Shown piece after piece: positions 53,870 to 62,560 of a DNA stretch of 64,000 nt. Origin of the DNA: Paenibacillus tengchongensis (GTDB lineage: Bacteria; Bacillota; Bacilli; Paenibacillales; Paenibacillaceae); NCBI RefSeq assembly GCF_008973665.1, contig NZ_WACP01000003.1:248001-312000 (forward strand), written 5' to 3'. The notes under the pieces were generated by a model. It was not told the DNA's origin and made no database searches. It saw nothing but the letters and a program-made list of their open reading frames with translations. Position 1 is the first letter of the stretch; the number at the start of each line of letters is the position of its first letter. A program made the translations under genes and the position numbers.

Positions 53870-53961
53870 ATGCTTATTTTCACTTGTCAAATCTACTTTA
53901 TCGCAGTACAATCACTTACATAAACGCACAAATGCATAAATGTTCAAGTGAATAAGTGCAT
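53870..53961 (+). promoter_or_regulatory. DeoR promoter flanked by inverted operator copies
   Basis: TTGTCA (53884) and TACAAT (53907), spacing 17, form a good promoter. An ATGCTTATTTTCACTTG box at 53870-53886 recurs inverted as CAAGTGAATAAGTGCAT at 53945-53961. One overlaps the -35, the other lies in the leader. This is the pattern of a looping, self-regulating DeoR repressor. Confidence 0.6.
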
Positions 53962-53988
53962 ACGTGCAAATCCAAGAGGAGAATGTCC

Positions 53989-54768
53989 ATGTTCCAAGAA
54001 GAACGGATTCAGGCGATTTCCGAGTATCTGACCCGGCACCAGCGGATTGATATCAAAGAGATTTGCCGGCGGTTCGAGGTATCGCGGGATACGGCCCGCA
54101 GGGACCTGCTGCGGATGGAAGAGCTCGGGCTGATTCTGCGCACGCATGGCGGGGCTGTGCTTCCTCCCAAAGGCGGAGCCGAGGTCTTTGAATATAAAGA
54201 GCGGCTGGAGCGGGAGTCGGACGAGAAGCGGGAGATCGGAATCTGTGCTGCTGCCCTGGTCAAGAACGGAGACCGGGTGCTGATGGACGCCTCCACAACC
54301 GTCCAGTTTGCCGCCGAGCATATTACTGCCGAGCAGATTGTGGTCGTGACCAATTCCATCGACATTGCCGATGTCCTTTCCCGTAAGCCGTCTGCCCGGA
54401 CCTATCTGCTCGGGGGCGAGCTGAATGTGAAGCACCGCTTTCTGTTCGGCCAGTCGACCATCGACAAGCTGGCGGATTACCAGGTCGATAAGCTGTTTCT
54501 GGGGGCCTGCGGGATTACGGCGGAAGGCTTAACCTTTCCGTACGAAGAGGATGGGGTAGTCAAACGGGAAATGATCAAGCGGGCGGAGCAGGTCATCGTG
54601 CTGGCGGATCATACGAAGTTCGATAACCGGATGTTCTACCGGATTGCCGGCCTGGAGGCCATAGATTTGCTGATTACCGACCGGAAGCCGGAGGAGAAGA
54701 TGCTGCGGCTGCTGGAGGAGCATCAAGTGGAACTGATAATTGTACCGGAGGATGATCAAGATGATTAA
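53989..54768 (+). CDS. DeoR/GlpR family transcriptional regulator
   Basis: 259 residues. The ATG at 53989 is well spaced from AAGAGGAG (53974-53981); two upstream in-frame starts are worse. The N-terminal DeoR helix-turn-helix is clear (IDIKEICRRFEVSRDTARRD), followed by the DeoR C-terminal sugar-phosphate-sensing domain (NGDRVLMDASTT; LGACGITAEGLTFPYEEDG; VLADHTKFDNRMFY). It would repress the operon until a phosphorylated sugar accumulates. It overlaps the HAD phosphatase gene by 8 bases, and flanking inverted operators suggest autoregulation. Confidence 0.92.
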   Translation: MFQEERIQAISEYLTRHQRIDIKEICRRFEVSRDTARRDLLRMEELGLILRTHGGAVLPPKGGAEVFEYKERLERESDEKREIGICAAALVKNGDRVLMDASTTVQFAAEHITAEQIVVVTNSIDIADVLSRKPSARTYLLGGELNVKHRFLFGQSTIDKLADYQVDKLFLGACGITAEGLTFPYEEDGVVKREMIKRAEQVIVLADHTKFDNRMFYRIAGLEAIDLLITDRKPEEKMLRLLEEHQVELIIVPEDDQDD

Positions 54769-55579
54769 ACTGATTGCTACCGATTTGGATGGAACGCTGC
54801 TGGACCGCTCACGGAATATCAGCGCTGAGGATTGGGCGGCGGTGAAGACGGCGTTTGAGGAGGGCTACCATTTCTGCGTGGCTTCGGGAAGAATGAATGC
54901 CGAAATCGTGCAGCTGATGACGGAATATGAAGGGCGTTATTTTACGGTGGGCCAGAACGGGGCGACGATTTACTCGAAAGAGAAGGAGCTTGTGTACCAT
55001 GCGGCATTCGAGCCGCAGATCGCTGCACAGATTATGCGGACCGGCAAAGCCGCAGGCCATCTGAATCATTTTGTCCATTGCGCGGACGATTCCTATTATA
55101 CGGAGGAACGCAATGCGGAAACGCAGCCGATTGAGGCGCGGATTATGACGGGCTGCACCGGGAATGCCCGGCTTGTACAGGATCTGGAGAGCGGGGAGCT
55201 GATCAGCTGCAAAATCTCCTTCTTTGGCGAATGGGAAACGCTGCTCCGTCTGCAGGATAACCTGCGGGAGCAATTTCCCGGCAAGCTCGAGACGTTTACC
55301 TCGGAACGGGATGTACTCGACATCATGCCGCTGAATGTCAGCAAGGGGACGGGGCTGCAGCATCTGCTGGATACCCTTGGGCTGGAGCCGCAGGAGATTG
55401 CCTGCATCGGGGATTCCTTCAATGACCTGCCCATGTTTGCGCTGACCGGACACAGTTATGTAATGGCCGGAGCACATCCTGATGTGAAGAAGCAGGCGAA
55501 CCATGTGGTCCGTTCCGTTGCCGAGGCCATCGAGCACATTCATGCCTACAACCGGGAGCAGCGGGCATGTGGGTGCTAA
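54761..55579 (+). CDS. Cof-type HAD phosphatase
   Basis: 272 residues; the ATG at 54761 lies after GGAGGATG inside the regulator's end. HAD motif I is DLDGTLLD, motif II SGR, and motif IV GDSFNDLPMF, with the large C2B cap typical of Cof/YidA sugar phosphatases. It probably dephosphorylates a sugar phosphate or similar metabolite. Being coupled to a sugar-phosphate-sensing DeoR regulator suggests it clears the inducer or relieves sugar-phosphate stress (inference). Confidence 0.92.
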   Translation: MIKLIATDLDGTLLDRSRNISAEDWAAVKTAFEEGYHFCVASGRMNAEIVQLMTEYEGRYFTVGQNGATIYSKEKELVYHAAFEPQIAAQIMRTGKAAGHLNHFVHCADDSYYTEERNAETQPIEARIMTGCTGNARLVQDLESGELISCKISFFGEWETLLRLQDNLREQFPGKLETFTSERDVLDIMPLNVSKGTGLQHLLDTLGLEPQEIACIGDSFNDLPMFALTGHSYVMAGAHPDVKKQANHVVRSVAEAIEHIHAYNREQRACGC

Positions 55580-55722
55580 CTGGAGTGCTGTTGTGGGTAT
55601 TCCTTTGCGGTTCGGTACTGCTTGCAGCGTTGTGGGCGGTGCCGGACGGAGGGAATGGAGAAGTGCGGACCCGGAGCATCAACGCTTCTAACCGCGATCC
55701 GTTCTCATTTCTATTTCATTAA
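55567..55722 (+). CDS. Candidate 51-residue single-helix membrane protein
   Basis: The ATG at 55567 overlaps the end of the HAD gene, with GGGAG a suitable distance upstream. The product starts MWVLTGVLLWVFLCGSVLL, a clean membrane helix, followed by a polar tail. Its TAA stop is joined directly to the AAGGAG ribosome site of the MFS gene, a tight arrangement that suggests real translation or coupling. No family is recognised. Confidence 0.4.
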   Translation: MWVLTGVLLWVFLCGSVLLAALWAVPDGGNGEVRTRSINASNRDPFSFLFH

Positions 55723-55731
55723 GGAGTCAGT

Positions 55732-56937
55732 ATGAAAAAAGTCAACGAAACCGCGCTTGTCTTTGCTTTCACATTAATGGCCATTGTACTGGGGACGACA
55801 GAGTATATCATCGTCGGATTATTGACGGAAATTGCCGCCTCGCTGAAAGTGACGGTGGCCGCTGCCGGGGCGCTGGTCTCCGGCTTTGCCCTGGCTTACG
55901 GGATCGGCACACCGGTGCTGATGACGTTCGTCAGCCGGTTCCCGAAGAAGCGGACCATCCTGACGCTGATAGCGCTCATCGTCGGCTTCAACCTGCTTAG
56001 CGCGGTCTCAACCACGTTCTTCTGGCTGCTGGTCACCCGGATTATCACTGCCATTCTGTGCGGGCTCAGCATTTCGCTGGCCTTGTCGGCGGTCAGTGTA
56101 CTGGTGTCTGCAGAGCGCCAGGGCAAAGCGGTATCCTATATTCTTGGCGGCTTCGGGATTGCCAACGTACTCGGCGTTCCGGTCGGCACCTGGGTCGGGC
56201 AGCACTGGGAATGGCCGGCCGCTTTTGTGCTGACGGCTGCTCTCGGCAGTGCAGCGTTTCTGCTGAACTGGATGACGATCCCGGCTCATCTCCCCGGCTC
56301 GCAGGCTTCGCTGAAAGAACAAATCGGACTGCTCGCCGACAGGCGGATCCTGCTGGCCCTGTTCATTCCGATTCTCGGCATCGGCGCAGCTTTCTCACTG
56401 TACACTTATGTCCGTCCGCTGATGGCTGACTTTATGGAGGTCGCTCCATCTGCGGTAAGCGGGGTGCTGCTGGCTTACGGCGTGGCAACCATCTTCAGCA
56501 CCTGGATGGGCGGGAAGGTAGCCACAGGCAACTCGGTCGGCAAGCTGCGGATTGTCTTTCTGGTACAGGCCGCCGTTTACGCCGTATTTTATTTTGCCGC
56601 ACCGCTTCCCATACCGGGGCTGATGATGCTGATCCTGTGCGGAGCGGTATCGAGCCTGCTCAACGTAACCGCACAGCTCTACCTGATTGAGCTGTCGGTG
56701 GAGCGCTCTCCGGCCTCGCGCGACTTCGCGGCTTCGCTGAATCCGGTGGCCTCCAACTTCGGCATCGCCTTCGGCTCGGGCGTCGGAGGCGTGGCTATGG
56801 AGCAGGCCGGAGTTTCGGCTCTCCCCTGGACGGCGATGATCATCGCGCTGGCGGCCTTTGCCGTAACAGCGGTCAGCTACAGTCTGCGCCGCAAAGCGCA
56901 GACGCGGCAGCGGCAAGAGCTGCCGCTCAATGTCTGA
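55732..56937 (+). CDS. Major facilitator superfamily transporter (DHA1/AraJ type)
   Basis: 401 residues with TTAAGGAG upstream. Twelve membrane helices are predicted. N-terminal family marks are GTTEYIIVGLLTEIA and the loop SRFPKKRTIL between helices 2 and 3. Members export drugs, sugars or purine bases (AraJ, YdhP, PbuE relatives). In an operon with a DeoR regulator and a HAD phosphatase, export of a dephosphorylated sugar is a reasonable guess, not proven. Confidence 0.9.
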   Translation: MKKVNETALVFAFTLMAIVLGTTEYIIVGLLTEIAASLKVTVAAAGALVSGFALAYGIGTPVLMTFVSRFPKKRTILTLIALIVGFNLLSAVSTTFFWLLVTRIITAILCGLSISLALSAVSVLVSAERQGKAVSYILGGFGIANVLGVPVGTWVGQHWEWPAAFVLTAALGSAAFLLNWMTIPAHLPGSQASLKEQIGLLADRRILLALFIPILGIGAAFSLYTYVRPLMADFMEVAPSAVSGVLLAYGVATIFSTWMGGKVATGNSVGKLRIVFLVQAAVYAVFYFAAPLPIPGLMMLILCGAVSSLLNVTAQLYLIELSVERSPASRDFAASLNPVASNFGIAFGSGVGGVAMEQAGVSALPWTAMIIALAAFAVTAVSYSLRRKAQTRQRQELPLNV

Positions 56938-57040
56938 TTGCGCATTGCGTACGCTCTAATCCGAAATAGTCTTTATTGGCAAGACTTCGTAATAATAAAG
57001 GTAAAAAAATAACCCATTTAGCTAAATCACGCTGAGATAG

Positions 57041-57113
57041 AGTCAGATTATTCCACTAATTATCTAAAAATGGACTGTACACAGAAATTAGAAGCAGAAA
57101 AATCCATTAATTC
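57041..57113 (-). repeat. Probable partial copy of the dispersed AT-rich repeat (copy C)
   Basis: Read on the minus strand it aligns with the first part of 61857-62049: TGGATTTTT, CTAATTT, TTTTTAGATAATTAGTGGA. It is more diverged than copy A. The 288-base gap 56938-57225 shows no gene. Confidence 0.4.
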
Positions 57114-57225
57114 CATGGGGACCCGATCCAACAGGCGTCTGATGCTCATTAAAGATTAAAATAGCCGAGCAGCATCCCTCCAAATGACAGGAGAATTGCG
57201 GCCCGGTTATTTTTCATAACGTTAT

Positions 57226-57978
57226 TCAGTGTAAAGTTGCCTCAGACACATTAATATGATTGCTATGATATTCACTGCAAGCCGCAACAAAGGCCTGAAA
57301 GAGCCGCAGGCTGGCCGGATCGCTGCGGAAGGAGAATTCCGGGTGCCACTGCACAGCCTGTACGAACCGTTTACCCGGCATGTACAATCCCTCAATGATA
57401 CCGTCGTCTGCGGTGGCCGAAACTTCTAGGGCTGGCGCTTTAATCCGAACTGCCTGATGGTGATAGCTGTTGACCTGCAGCCTGGCACTGCCGGCGATGG
57501 GGTAGAGCGGGCTGGATTCGGCAATAGTCACGGCATGGAAGGGAATATCATAAGGAGGCTTCTGCTGGTGCGGCAGACCGCCCGGCGTCTCAGCCGGCAA
57601 ATCCTGAACCAGCTTGCCGCCGAGCAGCGCGTTAAAGAGCTGGATCCCCCGGCAGATGCCGAAGAGCGGCATGTCGGCCGCCAGCGCGAGCTGAAACAGC
57701 CGCCGCTCCAGCAGATCCCGCTCATGACAGACGGCGCCGCATAAATCGCTCACCGGTTCCTGATACAGCGCAGGCGATACATCATGTCCACCGGCGAAGA
57801 GCAGGCCGTCCAGTTTGCCGAGCAGAACCGGCAAATCTTCCGCGTCATGGACCAGCGGCAGCATTACCGGAATCCCTCCGGCAGCTGTAATTCCCTCCAT
57901 ATAACCGGGCAGCATCCAATAGCTGTCTCTGGCTTCGTCTACCAGCGGCGTAATGCCAATTACAGGTTTTGTACTCAA
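57226..57978 (-). CDS. Class-I glutamine-amidotransferase-like hydrolase (peptidase C26, PuuD type)
   Basis: 250 residues, TTG start with AGGAGG upstream. Motifs are GLLFAGGHDVSP, the nucleophile elbow FGICRGIQ (Cys), VNSYHHQ, and QWHPEF (His/Glu). This is the gamma-glutamyl-GABA hydrolase-like family that cleaves gamma-glutamyl amides in putrescine or ethanolamine breakdown. No polyamine genes are nearby, so the substrate is open. Monocistronic. Confidence 0.9.
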   Translation of the reverse strand: MSTKPVIGITPLVDEARDSYWMLPGYMEGITAAGGIPVMLPLVHDAEDLPVLLGKLDGLLFAGGHDVSPALYQEPVSDLCGAVCHERDLLERRLFQLALAADMPLFGICRGIQLFNALLGGKLVQDLPAETPGGLPHQQKPPYDIPFHAVTIAESSPLYPIAGSARLQVNSYHHQAVRIKAPALEVSATADDGIIEGLYMPGKRFVQAVQWHPEFSFRSDPASLRLFQAFVAACSEYHSNHINVSEATLH

Positions 57979-58079
57979 TCTAACAGCCTCCTATCCGCCA
58001 ATCTTCAGTTTTTAAATACAGTTGTACCGCATCCGGCACGGAAAGGAAAGTAAATATTTGTGAGGGTATCCGCAGTCAT

Positions 58080-58144
58080 CTTAATGCAATCTTAATACCG
58101 CAGGCAAAGTTGTAACACCATCCAGATTTCAGGAATGATATACT
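58080..58144 (+). promoter_or_regulatory. kdpDE promoter with candidate KdpE box
   Basis: CTTAAT repeats at 58080 and 58091 (11-bp period), then GGCAAA (58103) and an extended -10 TGATATACT (58136-58144); no -35 consensus. The same design recurs at 62190 and 62442. It suggests positive autoregulation. Confidence 0.65.
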
Positions 58145-58203
58145 AGCGCTAAAAGCAAAGCGGAGTGCAAGCTCCGGCTAGAGAAAGAAGAGGTTGCAGG
58201 GAC

Positions 58204-60912
58204 ATGGCAGTGTATCCATCCGCCGGCGGTTCTCTGCCCGAGCCAGATTCACCCGGGCCGGACGAGCCTAGAAGAGGCCGCTTAAAAATATTCTTCGGCT
58301 ATGCGGCCGGCGTCGGCAAAACCTATGCCATGCTGAGCGAAGCCCATACGCTGCAAAAAGACGGCACCGAAGTCGTCGCCGGATATATTGAGCCGCATGT
58401 CCGGCCGGAGACGACGGCGCTGCTTGAAGGGCTGGAGCAGCTTCCGCCGTTTGAGCGGGCCGGCAAGGACAATGTGCAGCGCGAGTTCGATCTGGACGGC
58501 GCCATCCGCAGACGCCCGAAGCTGATTCTGCTGGATGAGCTGGCCCACACCAATCTGCCGGGCTGCCGCCACAAGAAGAGATACCAGGATGCGGAGGAGC
58601 TGCTGCGCGCCGGCATTGATGTCTATACCACTGTTAATGTCCAGCATATCGAAAGCCTGAAGGATGTCGTCGCCTCCATCACCGGAATATCCGTCAGGGA
58701 ACGGATTCCCGACAGCCTGTTCGACAGTGCCGATCAGGTGGAGCTGGTGGATATTGAACCAGCTGAGCTGATCGGCCGGCTGCATAAGGGCAAGATTTAC
58801 CGTGAAGAGCAGGCGCGCAAAGCGCTGACGCATTTTTTTGTCAAAGACAAGCTGATAGCCCTGCGTGAACTAGCGTTGCGGTATACCGCCGACCGGGTGG
58901 GCCGGATTGCCATGCATGTTACCGGCAATAGCCTGCCCGGCGGTTACAATACGAAGGAGCACATTCTCGTCTGCCTCTCTTCGGCAGCCTCCAACCGCAA
59001 GGTGATCCGCACCGCTGCAAGGATGGCCGATGCATTTCACGGCAATTTGACTGCGTTGTACGTAGAGAACTCGCAGAGCCGGGAGATGTACCCCCGCTTA
59101 AGGAATGAGCTAAGGCGCAATCTGCGGCTGGCCGAGCAGCTTGGCGCCCAGATCGCCACGGTCTACGGCGACGACATCCCGCTGCAGATCGCCGAATATG
59201 CCAGGGTGAGCCGGGTCTCCAAAATCGTGCTGGGCAAGTCGCCCAGCCGCCGCAGCTGGCTGCCGTCAGCCCATTTTGTCGACAAGCTGGCCGAGCTGGC
59301 GCCGAATATTGATATTCATATTATCCCCGACTCGGATGCCGCCCCTGCGTTCATCCGGCGAAAGCCGCGGCTCGTCGAGCCTCCGAAGCTCACGTTGGCC
59401 GAGGGGCTGAAGACACTGGGCATCCTGGCCGCCTGCACTGCGGCGGGACTATGGTTCCGGTCGCTCGGTATCCGGGAAGCCAACATTATTACCTTGTATC
59501 TGCTGGGTGTGCTGCTGATCGCTACAGTTACCAGGGGGAGGCTATACAGTGCGGCTGCTTCCATCCTGAGCGTAGTGGTCTTCAATTTCCTGTTTACCGA
59601 GCCTTATTATTCGCTCCGTGCCTACGACTCGGGTTATCCAATTACCTTCATCGTGATGCTGACGGCTTCGTTTCTGACCGGCACGCTGACCAAGCGGGTC
59701 AAGGATCAGGCCCGTCAATCGGCACAGAAGGCCTATCGTACAGAGGTGCTCCTGGAGACCAGCCGGCTGCTGCAGCAGGCCAAGGATATTCCATCCATCA
59801 TGGAGGAGACGGCCCGGCAGCTGACAAAGCTGCTGGAACGAAGCGTTATGATTTATAACGTGGCCCGGGAGGGCCTCTCTGCGCCGCAGTTTTATCCCAA
59901 AGACAGCACAGACAGTGACCCCGTATCATATACCAGCCCTAATGAACGCGCTGTGGCGGAGTGGGTGCTCCGCAACAATAAACGCGCCGGTGCGACCACC
60001 GATACCTTCTCGGCAGCGGAGTGCCTGTATCATGCGGTCCGCAGCGGCGATACTGTGTTCGCTGTTGCTGGTGTTGTAATTGGCAGCAGGGAGGAGGCGC
60101 TTGACGTCTTCGAGAAGAGCCTGATGATTGCCATGCTGGACGAATGTGCTTTGGCGCTGGAGAAGGAATATTTAAACGAACAGCAGAAGAGAGCTTCGCT
60201 GCAGATTCAGCAGGAACAGCTGCGCGCCAATCTGCTGCGGGCCATTTCCCATGACCTGCGCACGCCGCTTACCAGCATCTCCGGCAATGCGGGGATCTTG
60301 ATCAGCAACTCTGCCGCGCTGAAGGAAGAGCAGAAACGGGAGCTGTACACGGACATTTATGATGATTCCATGTGGCTGTTCAATCTGGTGGAGAATCTCC
60401 TCTCCATCTCACGGATTGACAACGAAACGATCCAGCTGCAGCTGCAGGCGGAATTGCTGGAGGAAGTCATAGCCGAAGCGCTCCTGCACATTAACCGGGC
60501 CGGGGCGGAGCATGTCATCCGGACAGAGCTTGGTGATGATCTGCTCATGGCCCGGATGGACCCGCGGCTGATCATCCAGGTGCTGATCAATCTGGTGGAT
60601 AACGCCATCAAATACACGCAGCCGGGATCGCATATTACATTATCTGCCCGGCCGGAGGGCGGAATGATACGCGTGGAAGTGTCTGATGACGGACCCGGCA
60701 TTGCAGCCAGCGCGAAGGAGAAGCTGTTTGAAATGTTCTATACAGCGGACAACGGCCGCAGCGACGGACGCCGCGGCCTGGGACTTGGCTTGTTCCTGTG
60801 CAAAACGATTGTTAATGCCCACGGCGGCGTGATGACAGTGCGGGATAACCCGCCGCAGGGGACCGTGTTCAGCTTTACATTGCAGTCTGAGGAGGTGTCT
60901 ATGGATGAATAA
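58204..60912 (+). CDS. kdpD: Potassium sensor histidine kinase KdpD
   Basis: 902 residues from the ATG at 58204, close to the usual length. The N-terminal KdpD domain has Walker A FGYAAGVGKTYAML and LDELAHTN. A universal-stress-protein domain (about 250-370), four clustered membrane helices (about 405-500), a GAF-like region, and a kinase core with His683 in AISHDLRTPLTS, NLVDNAIKY and DDGPGI follow. It senses K+ limitation (and in Firmicutes often c-di-AMP through the USP domain) and phosphorylates KdpE, encoded with an 8-base overlap. Unlike the class with truncated KdpD, this one is full length. Confidence 0.96.
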   Translation: MAVYPSAGGSLPEPDSPGPDEPRRGRLKIFFGYAAGVGKTYAMLSEAHTLQKDGTEVVAGYIEPHVRPETTALLEGLEQLPPFERAGKDNVQREFDLDGAIRRRPKLILLDELAHTNLPGCRHKKRYQDAEELLRAGIDVYTTVNVQHIESLKDVVASITGISVRERIPDSLFDSADQVELVDIEPAELIGRLHKGKIYREEQARKALTHFFVKDKLIALRELALRYTADRVGRIAMHVTGNSLPGGYNTKEHILVCLSSAASNRKVIRTAARMADAFHGNLTALYVENSQSREMYPRLRNELRRNLRLAEQLGAQIATVYGDDIPLQIAEYARVSRVSKIVLGKSPSRRSWLPSAHFVDKLAELAPNIDIHIIPDSDAAPAFIRRKPRLVEPPKLTLAEGLKTLGILAACTAAGLWFRSLGIREANIITLYLLGVLLIATVTRGRLYSAAASILSVVVFNFLFTEPYYSLRAYDSGYPITFIVMLTASFLTGTLTKRVKDQARQSAQKAYRTEVLLETSRLLQQAKDIPSIMEETARQLTKLLERSVMIYNVAREGLSAPQFYPKDSTDSDPVSYTSPNERAVAEWVLRNNKRAGATTDTFSAAECLYHAVRSGDTVFAVAGVVIGSREEALDVFEKSLMIAMLDECALALEKEYLNEQQKRASLQIQQEQLRANLLRAISHDLRTPLTSISGNAGILISNSAALKEEQKRELYTDIYDDSMWLFNLVENLLSISRIDNETIQLQLQAELLEEVIAEALLHINRAGAEHVIRTELGDDLLMARMDPRLIIQVLINLVDNAIKYTQPGSHITLSARPEGGMIRVEVSDDGPGIAASAKEKLFEMFYTADNGRSDGRRGLGLGLFLCKTIVNAHGGVMTVRDNPPQGTVFSFTLQSEEVSMDE

Positions 60913-61621
60913 ACCGTTAATTCTGGTCGTGGAGGACGACAAACCGATCCGCAAGCTGATCGGCACAACGCTGGAGACCCAAGGGTATAAATATATTACA
61001 GCTGAAACCGGCGAGATTTCCATCATGGAGGCGGTCTCCAGACAGCCGGACATTATGATCCTCGATCTGGGTCTGCCTGACATGGACGGGGTGGAGATTA
61101 TCCGCAAAGTGCGCGCATGGTCCAATCTGCCGATCATTGTCGTCAGCGCCCGGAACGAGGACCGCGACAAAATAGAGGCGCTGGACGCCGGCGCGGACGA
61201 TTATCTGACCAAGCCCTTCAGTGTCGAAGAGCTGCTGGCCCGGCTGCGGGTGACGCTGCGGCGCATCCGTTATGACAGCGAGAAGCTGCCGAAGGATGCT
61301 TCCGTGTTCGTTAACGGCAATCTGCGCATTGATTATGCGGCGGGCTGCGTCTGGCTGGATGAGGAAGAGATTCATCTCACCCCGATTGAATACAAGCTGC
61401 TGTGCCTGCTGGCCAAGAATGCGGGCAAGGTGCTGACCCACAATTATATCCTGCGTGAAGTTTGGGGGAGTGCAACATACGACGTTCCGGCCTTGCGGGT
61501 GTTTATGGCTACCCTCCGCAAAAAAATTGAGAAGGGCTCTGCTCCGGTCAAGCATATACAGACGCATATCGGAGTAGGTTACCGGATGCTGCAGGCCGGT
61601 GGCGACGACAAGGCCGTCTGA
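60905..61621 (+). CDS. kdpE: Response regulator KdpE
   Basis: 238 residues. The receiver domain has VEDDKPI, phospho-acceptor Asp near residue 53 in ILDLGLPDMDG, and DDYLTKPFS. The OmpR-type winged helix lies in the C-terminal half (LTPIEYKLLCLLAKNAGKVL; LRVFMATLRKKIE). It activates the K+-transporter promoter when phosphorylated by KdpD. OmpR-family members bind direct repeats with an 11-bp period, exactly the pattern found ahead of kdpD and twice ahead of kdpF. Confidence 0.95.
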   Translation: MNKPLILVVEDDKPIRKLIGTTLETQGYKYITAETGEISIMEAVSRQPDIMILDLGLPDMDGVEIIRKVRAWSNLPIIVVSARNEDRDKIEALDAGADDYLTKPFSVEELLARLRVTLRRIRYDSEKLPKDASVFVNGNLRIDYAAGCVWLDEEEIHLTPIEYKLLCLLAKNAGKVLTHNYILREVWGSATYDVPALRVFMATLRKKIEKGSAPVKHIQTHIGVGYRMLQAGGDDKAV

Positions 61622-61787
61622 GCTGCACCGGCATGAGGCGGCAAGGAAGCGTACGGATTGAAGCAGGCGGAAGAGGCTTGTGCAGATTATGGCGGTTCTG
61701 CCCGGATGCTGCGGCATAGTAGTATGGATACCCTGAATCTGACATACGGGTGGACGAGTTTGAACAATAATAGCTATTGGGAACTGG

Positions 61788-61836
61788 AAGCTGCCCCTAA
61801 GCCATGAAATGGCTTAGGGGCAGCTTCGTTTTTTGC
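61788..61836 (+). terminator. Intrinsic terminator after kdpE
   Basis: A perfect 18-bp stem (61788-61805 with 61811-61828), 5-base loop, then GTTTTTT. It is similar in sequence to the hairpin at 21829 although surroundings differ. Confidence 0.9.
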
Positions 61837-61856
61837 CGCAAGTACATCTAGTTTCT

Positions 61857-62049
61857 AGTTGGATTTTGGCACACTAATTTAGTTGTTTTTACCGATTGGA
61901 AACATCTAAGTGGATTATCGCATCTTAATTTGGACAATTCTGACGTCATCAAAGATTGTCGTCCCTATTAAGTGGCGGGTATCCAACTAAATTTGCCGCA
62001 AGCGCCATACAGGTGAAATTAGGTAGCGATTTTCCAACTAAATAAGTTC
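61857..62049. repeat. Dispersed AT-rich intergenic repeat, copy B
   Basis: About 190 bp similar to 21979-22167 with iterated TTAAGTGG/TCCAACTAA motifs and inverted TAGTTGG ends. Like copy A it lies downstream of an 18-bp terminator hairpin. It occupies much of the 684-base gap 61622-62305; a weak AGCCCC/GGGGCT hairpin follows at 62124-62142. Confidence 0.7.
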
Positions 62050-62189
62050 AGTACAAGAAACAAAGGTACCCTGGAGGTAGCATTGCCTTTCCCGGAACAT
62101 ACCTGGATCGCCCCCATGCTAAAGCCCCACTATGAGGGGCTATTTCGCTTTGTCCGCTTTTTCTCCGGCTCTCAGCATCAGCGGATGAT

Positions 62190-62255
62190 CTTAAGAGATT
62201 CTTTATGCCCCCGAGGCAAACCCTAACCCTAAACCAATTATGCCGGTGTTACGCT
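62190..62255 (+). promoter_or_regulatory. Candidate KdpE-controlled promoter 1 of the kdp structural genes
   Basis: CTTAAG (62190) and CTTTAT (62201), 11-bp period; GGCAAACCCTAACCCTAAAC; extended -10 TGTTACGCT (62247-62255), 43 bp after the box. It lies 50 bases upstream of a 46-codon gene. Confidence 0.55.
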
Positions 62256-62305
62256 TGATTCTGGGGACACAACCCGATGACCGATAAGCGAAAGAAGGCT
62301 GTGTG

Positions 62306-62446
62306 ATGGATGCTTTTTTGCAGAATGTAGGAATGATCTCGATCATCTTCGCGGTGCTGCTTGCCGCCAAAAGGGTTTTCGACCGCGCTGATCTGCGCAG
62401 AGCCGGCAGCTATGAGGATGCGGAAGAGGAGGAGAAGAAATCTTAA
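62306..62446 (+). CDS. 46-residue membrane protein of the kdp locus, unnamed
   Basis: The ATG at 62306 has AAAGAAGG at the right distance. The product has one predicted helix (GMISIIFAVLLAA), a basic stretch and a strongly acidic tail (EDAEEEEKK). It lies between kdpE and kdpF under its own candidate KdpE promoter. Its stop codon lies inside the next KdpE-like box. It is not KdpF. A small regulatory or assembly subunit of the K+ pump is possible; no family is recognised. Confidence 0.55.
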   Translation: MDAFLQNVGMISIIFAVLLAAKRVFDRADLRRAGSYEDAEEEEKKS

Positions 62447-62507
62447 TGCGCTCTTAATTCTTCAAGGGCAAACCCTAATCCTGAACTAACGGCGCAAGTG
62501 GTACGCT
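62442..62507 (+). promoter_or_regulatory. Candidate KdpE-controlled promoter 2 of the kdp structural genes
   Basis: Perfect CTTAAT repeats at 62442 and 62453, GGCAAACCCTAATCCTGAAC, and extended -10 TGGTACGCT (62499-62507), 43 bp after the box. About 65 bp are a near duplicate of 62190-62255. Confidence 0.65.
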
Positions 62508-62560
62508 TTACCGGAAGTCATCTGAAGGAAGTTATTCAAGCGGAAGAGGAGTGAAGGGCA

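Noticed and set aside
62190..62500. c-di-AMP (ydaO-type) riboswitch upstream of kdp
   Set aside because: Kdp genes are often under this riboswitch, but I could not find its conserved GGGGGAACC-type and GGGGUGAAUC-type elements. The conserved sequence here is better explained as duplicated promoters.
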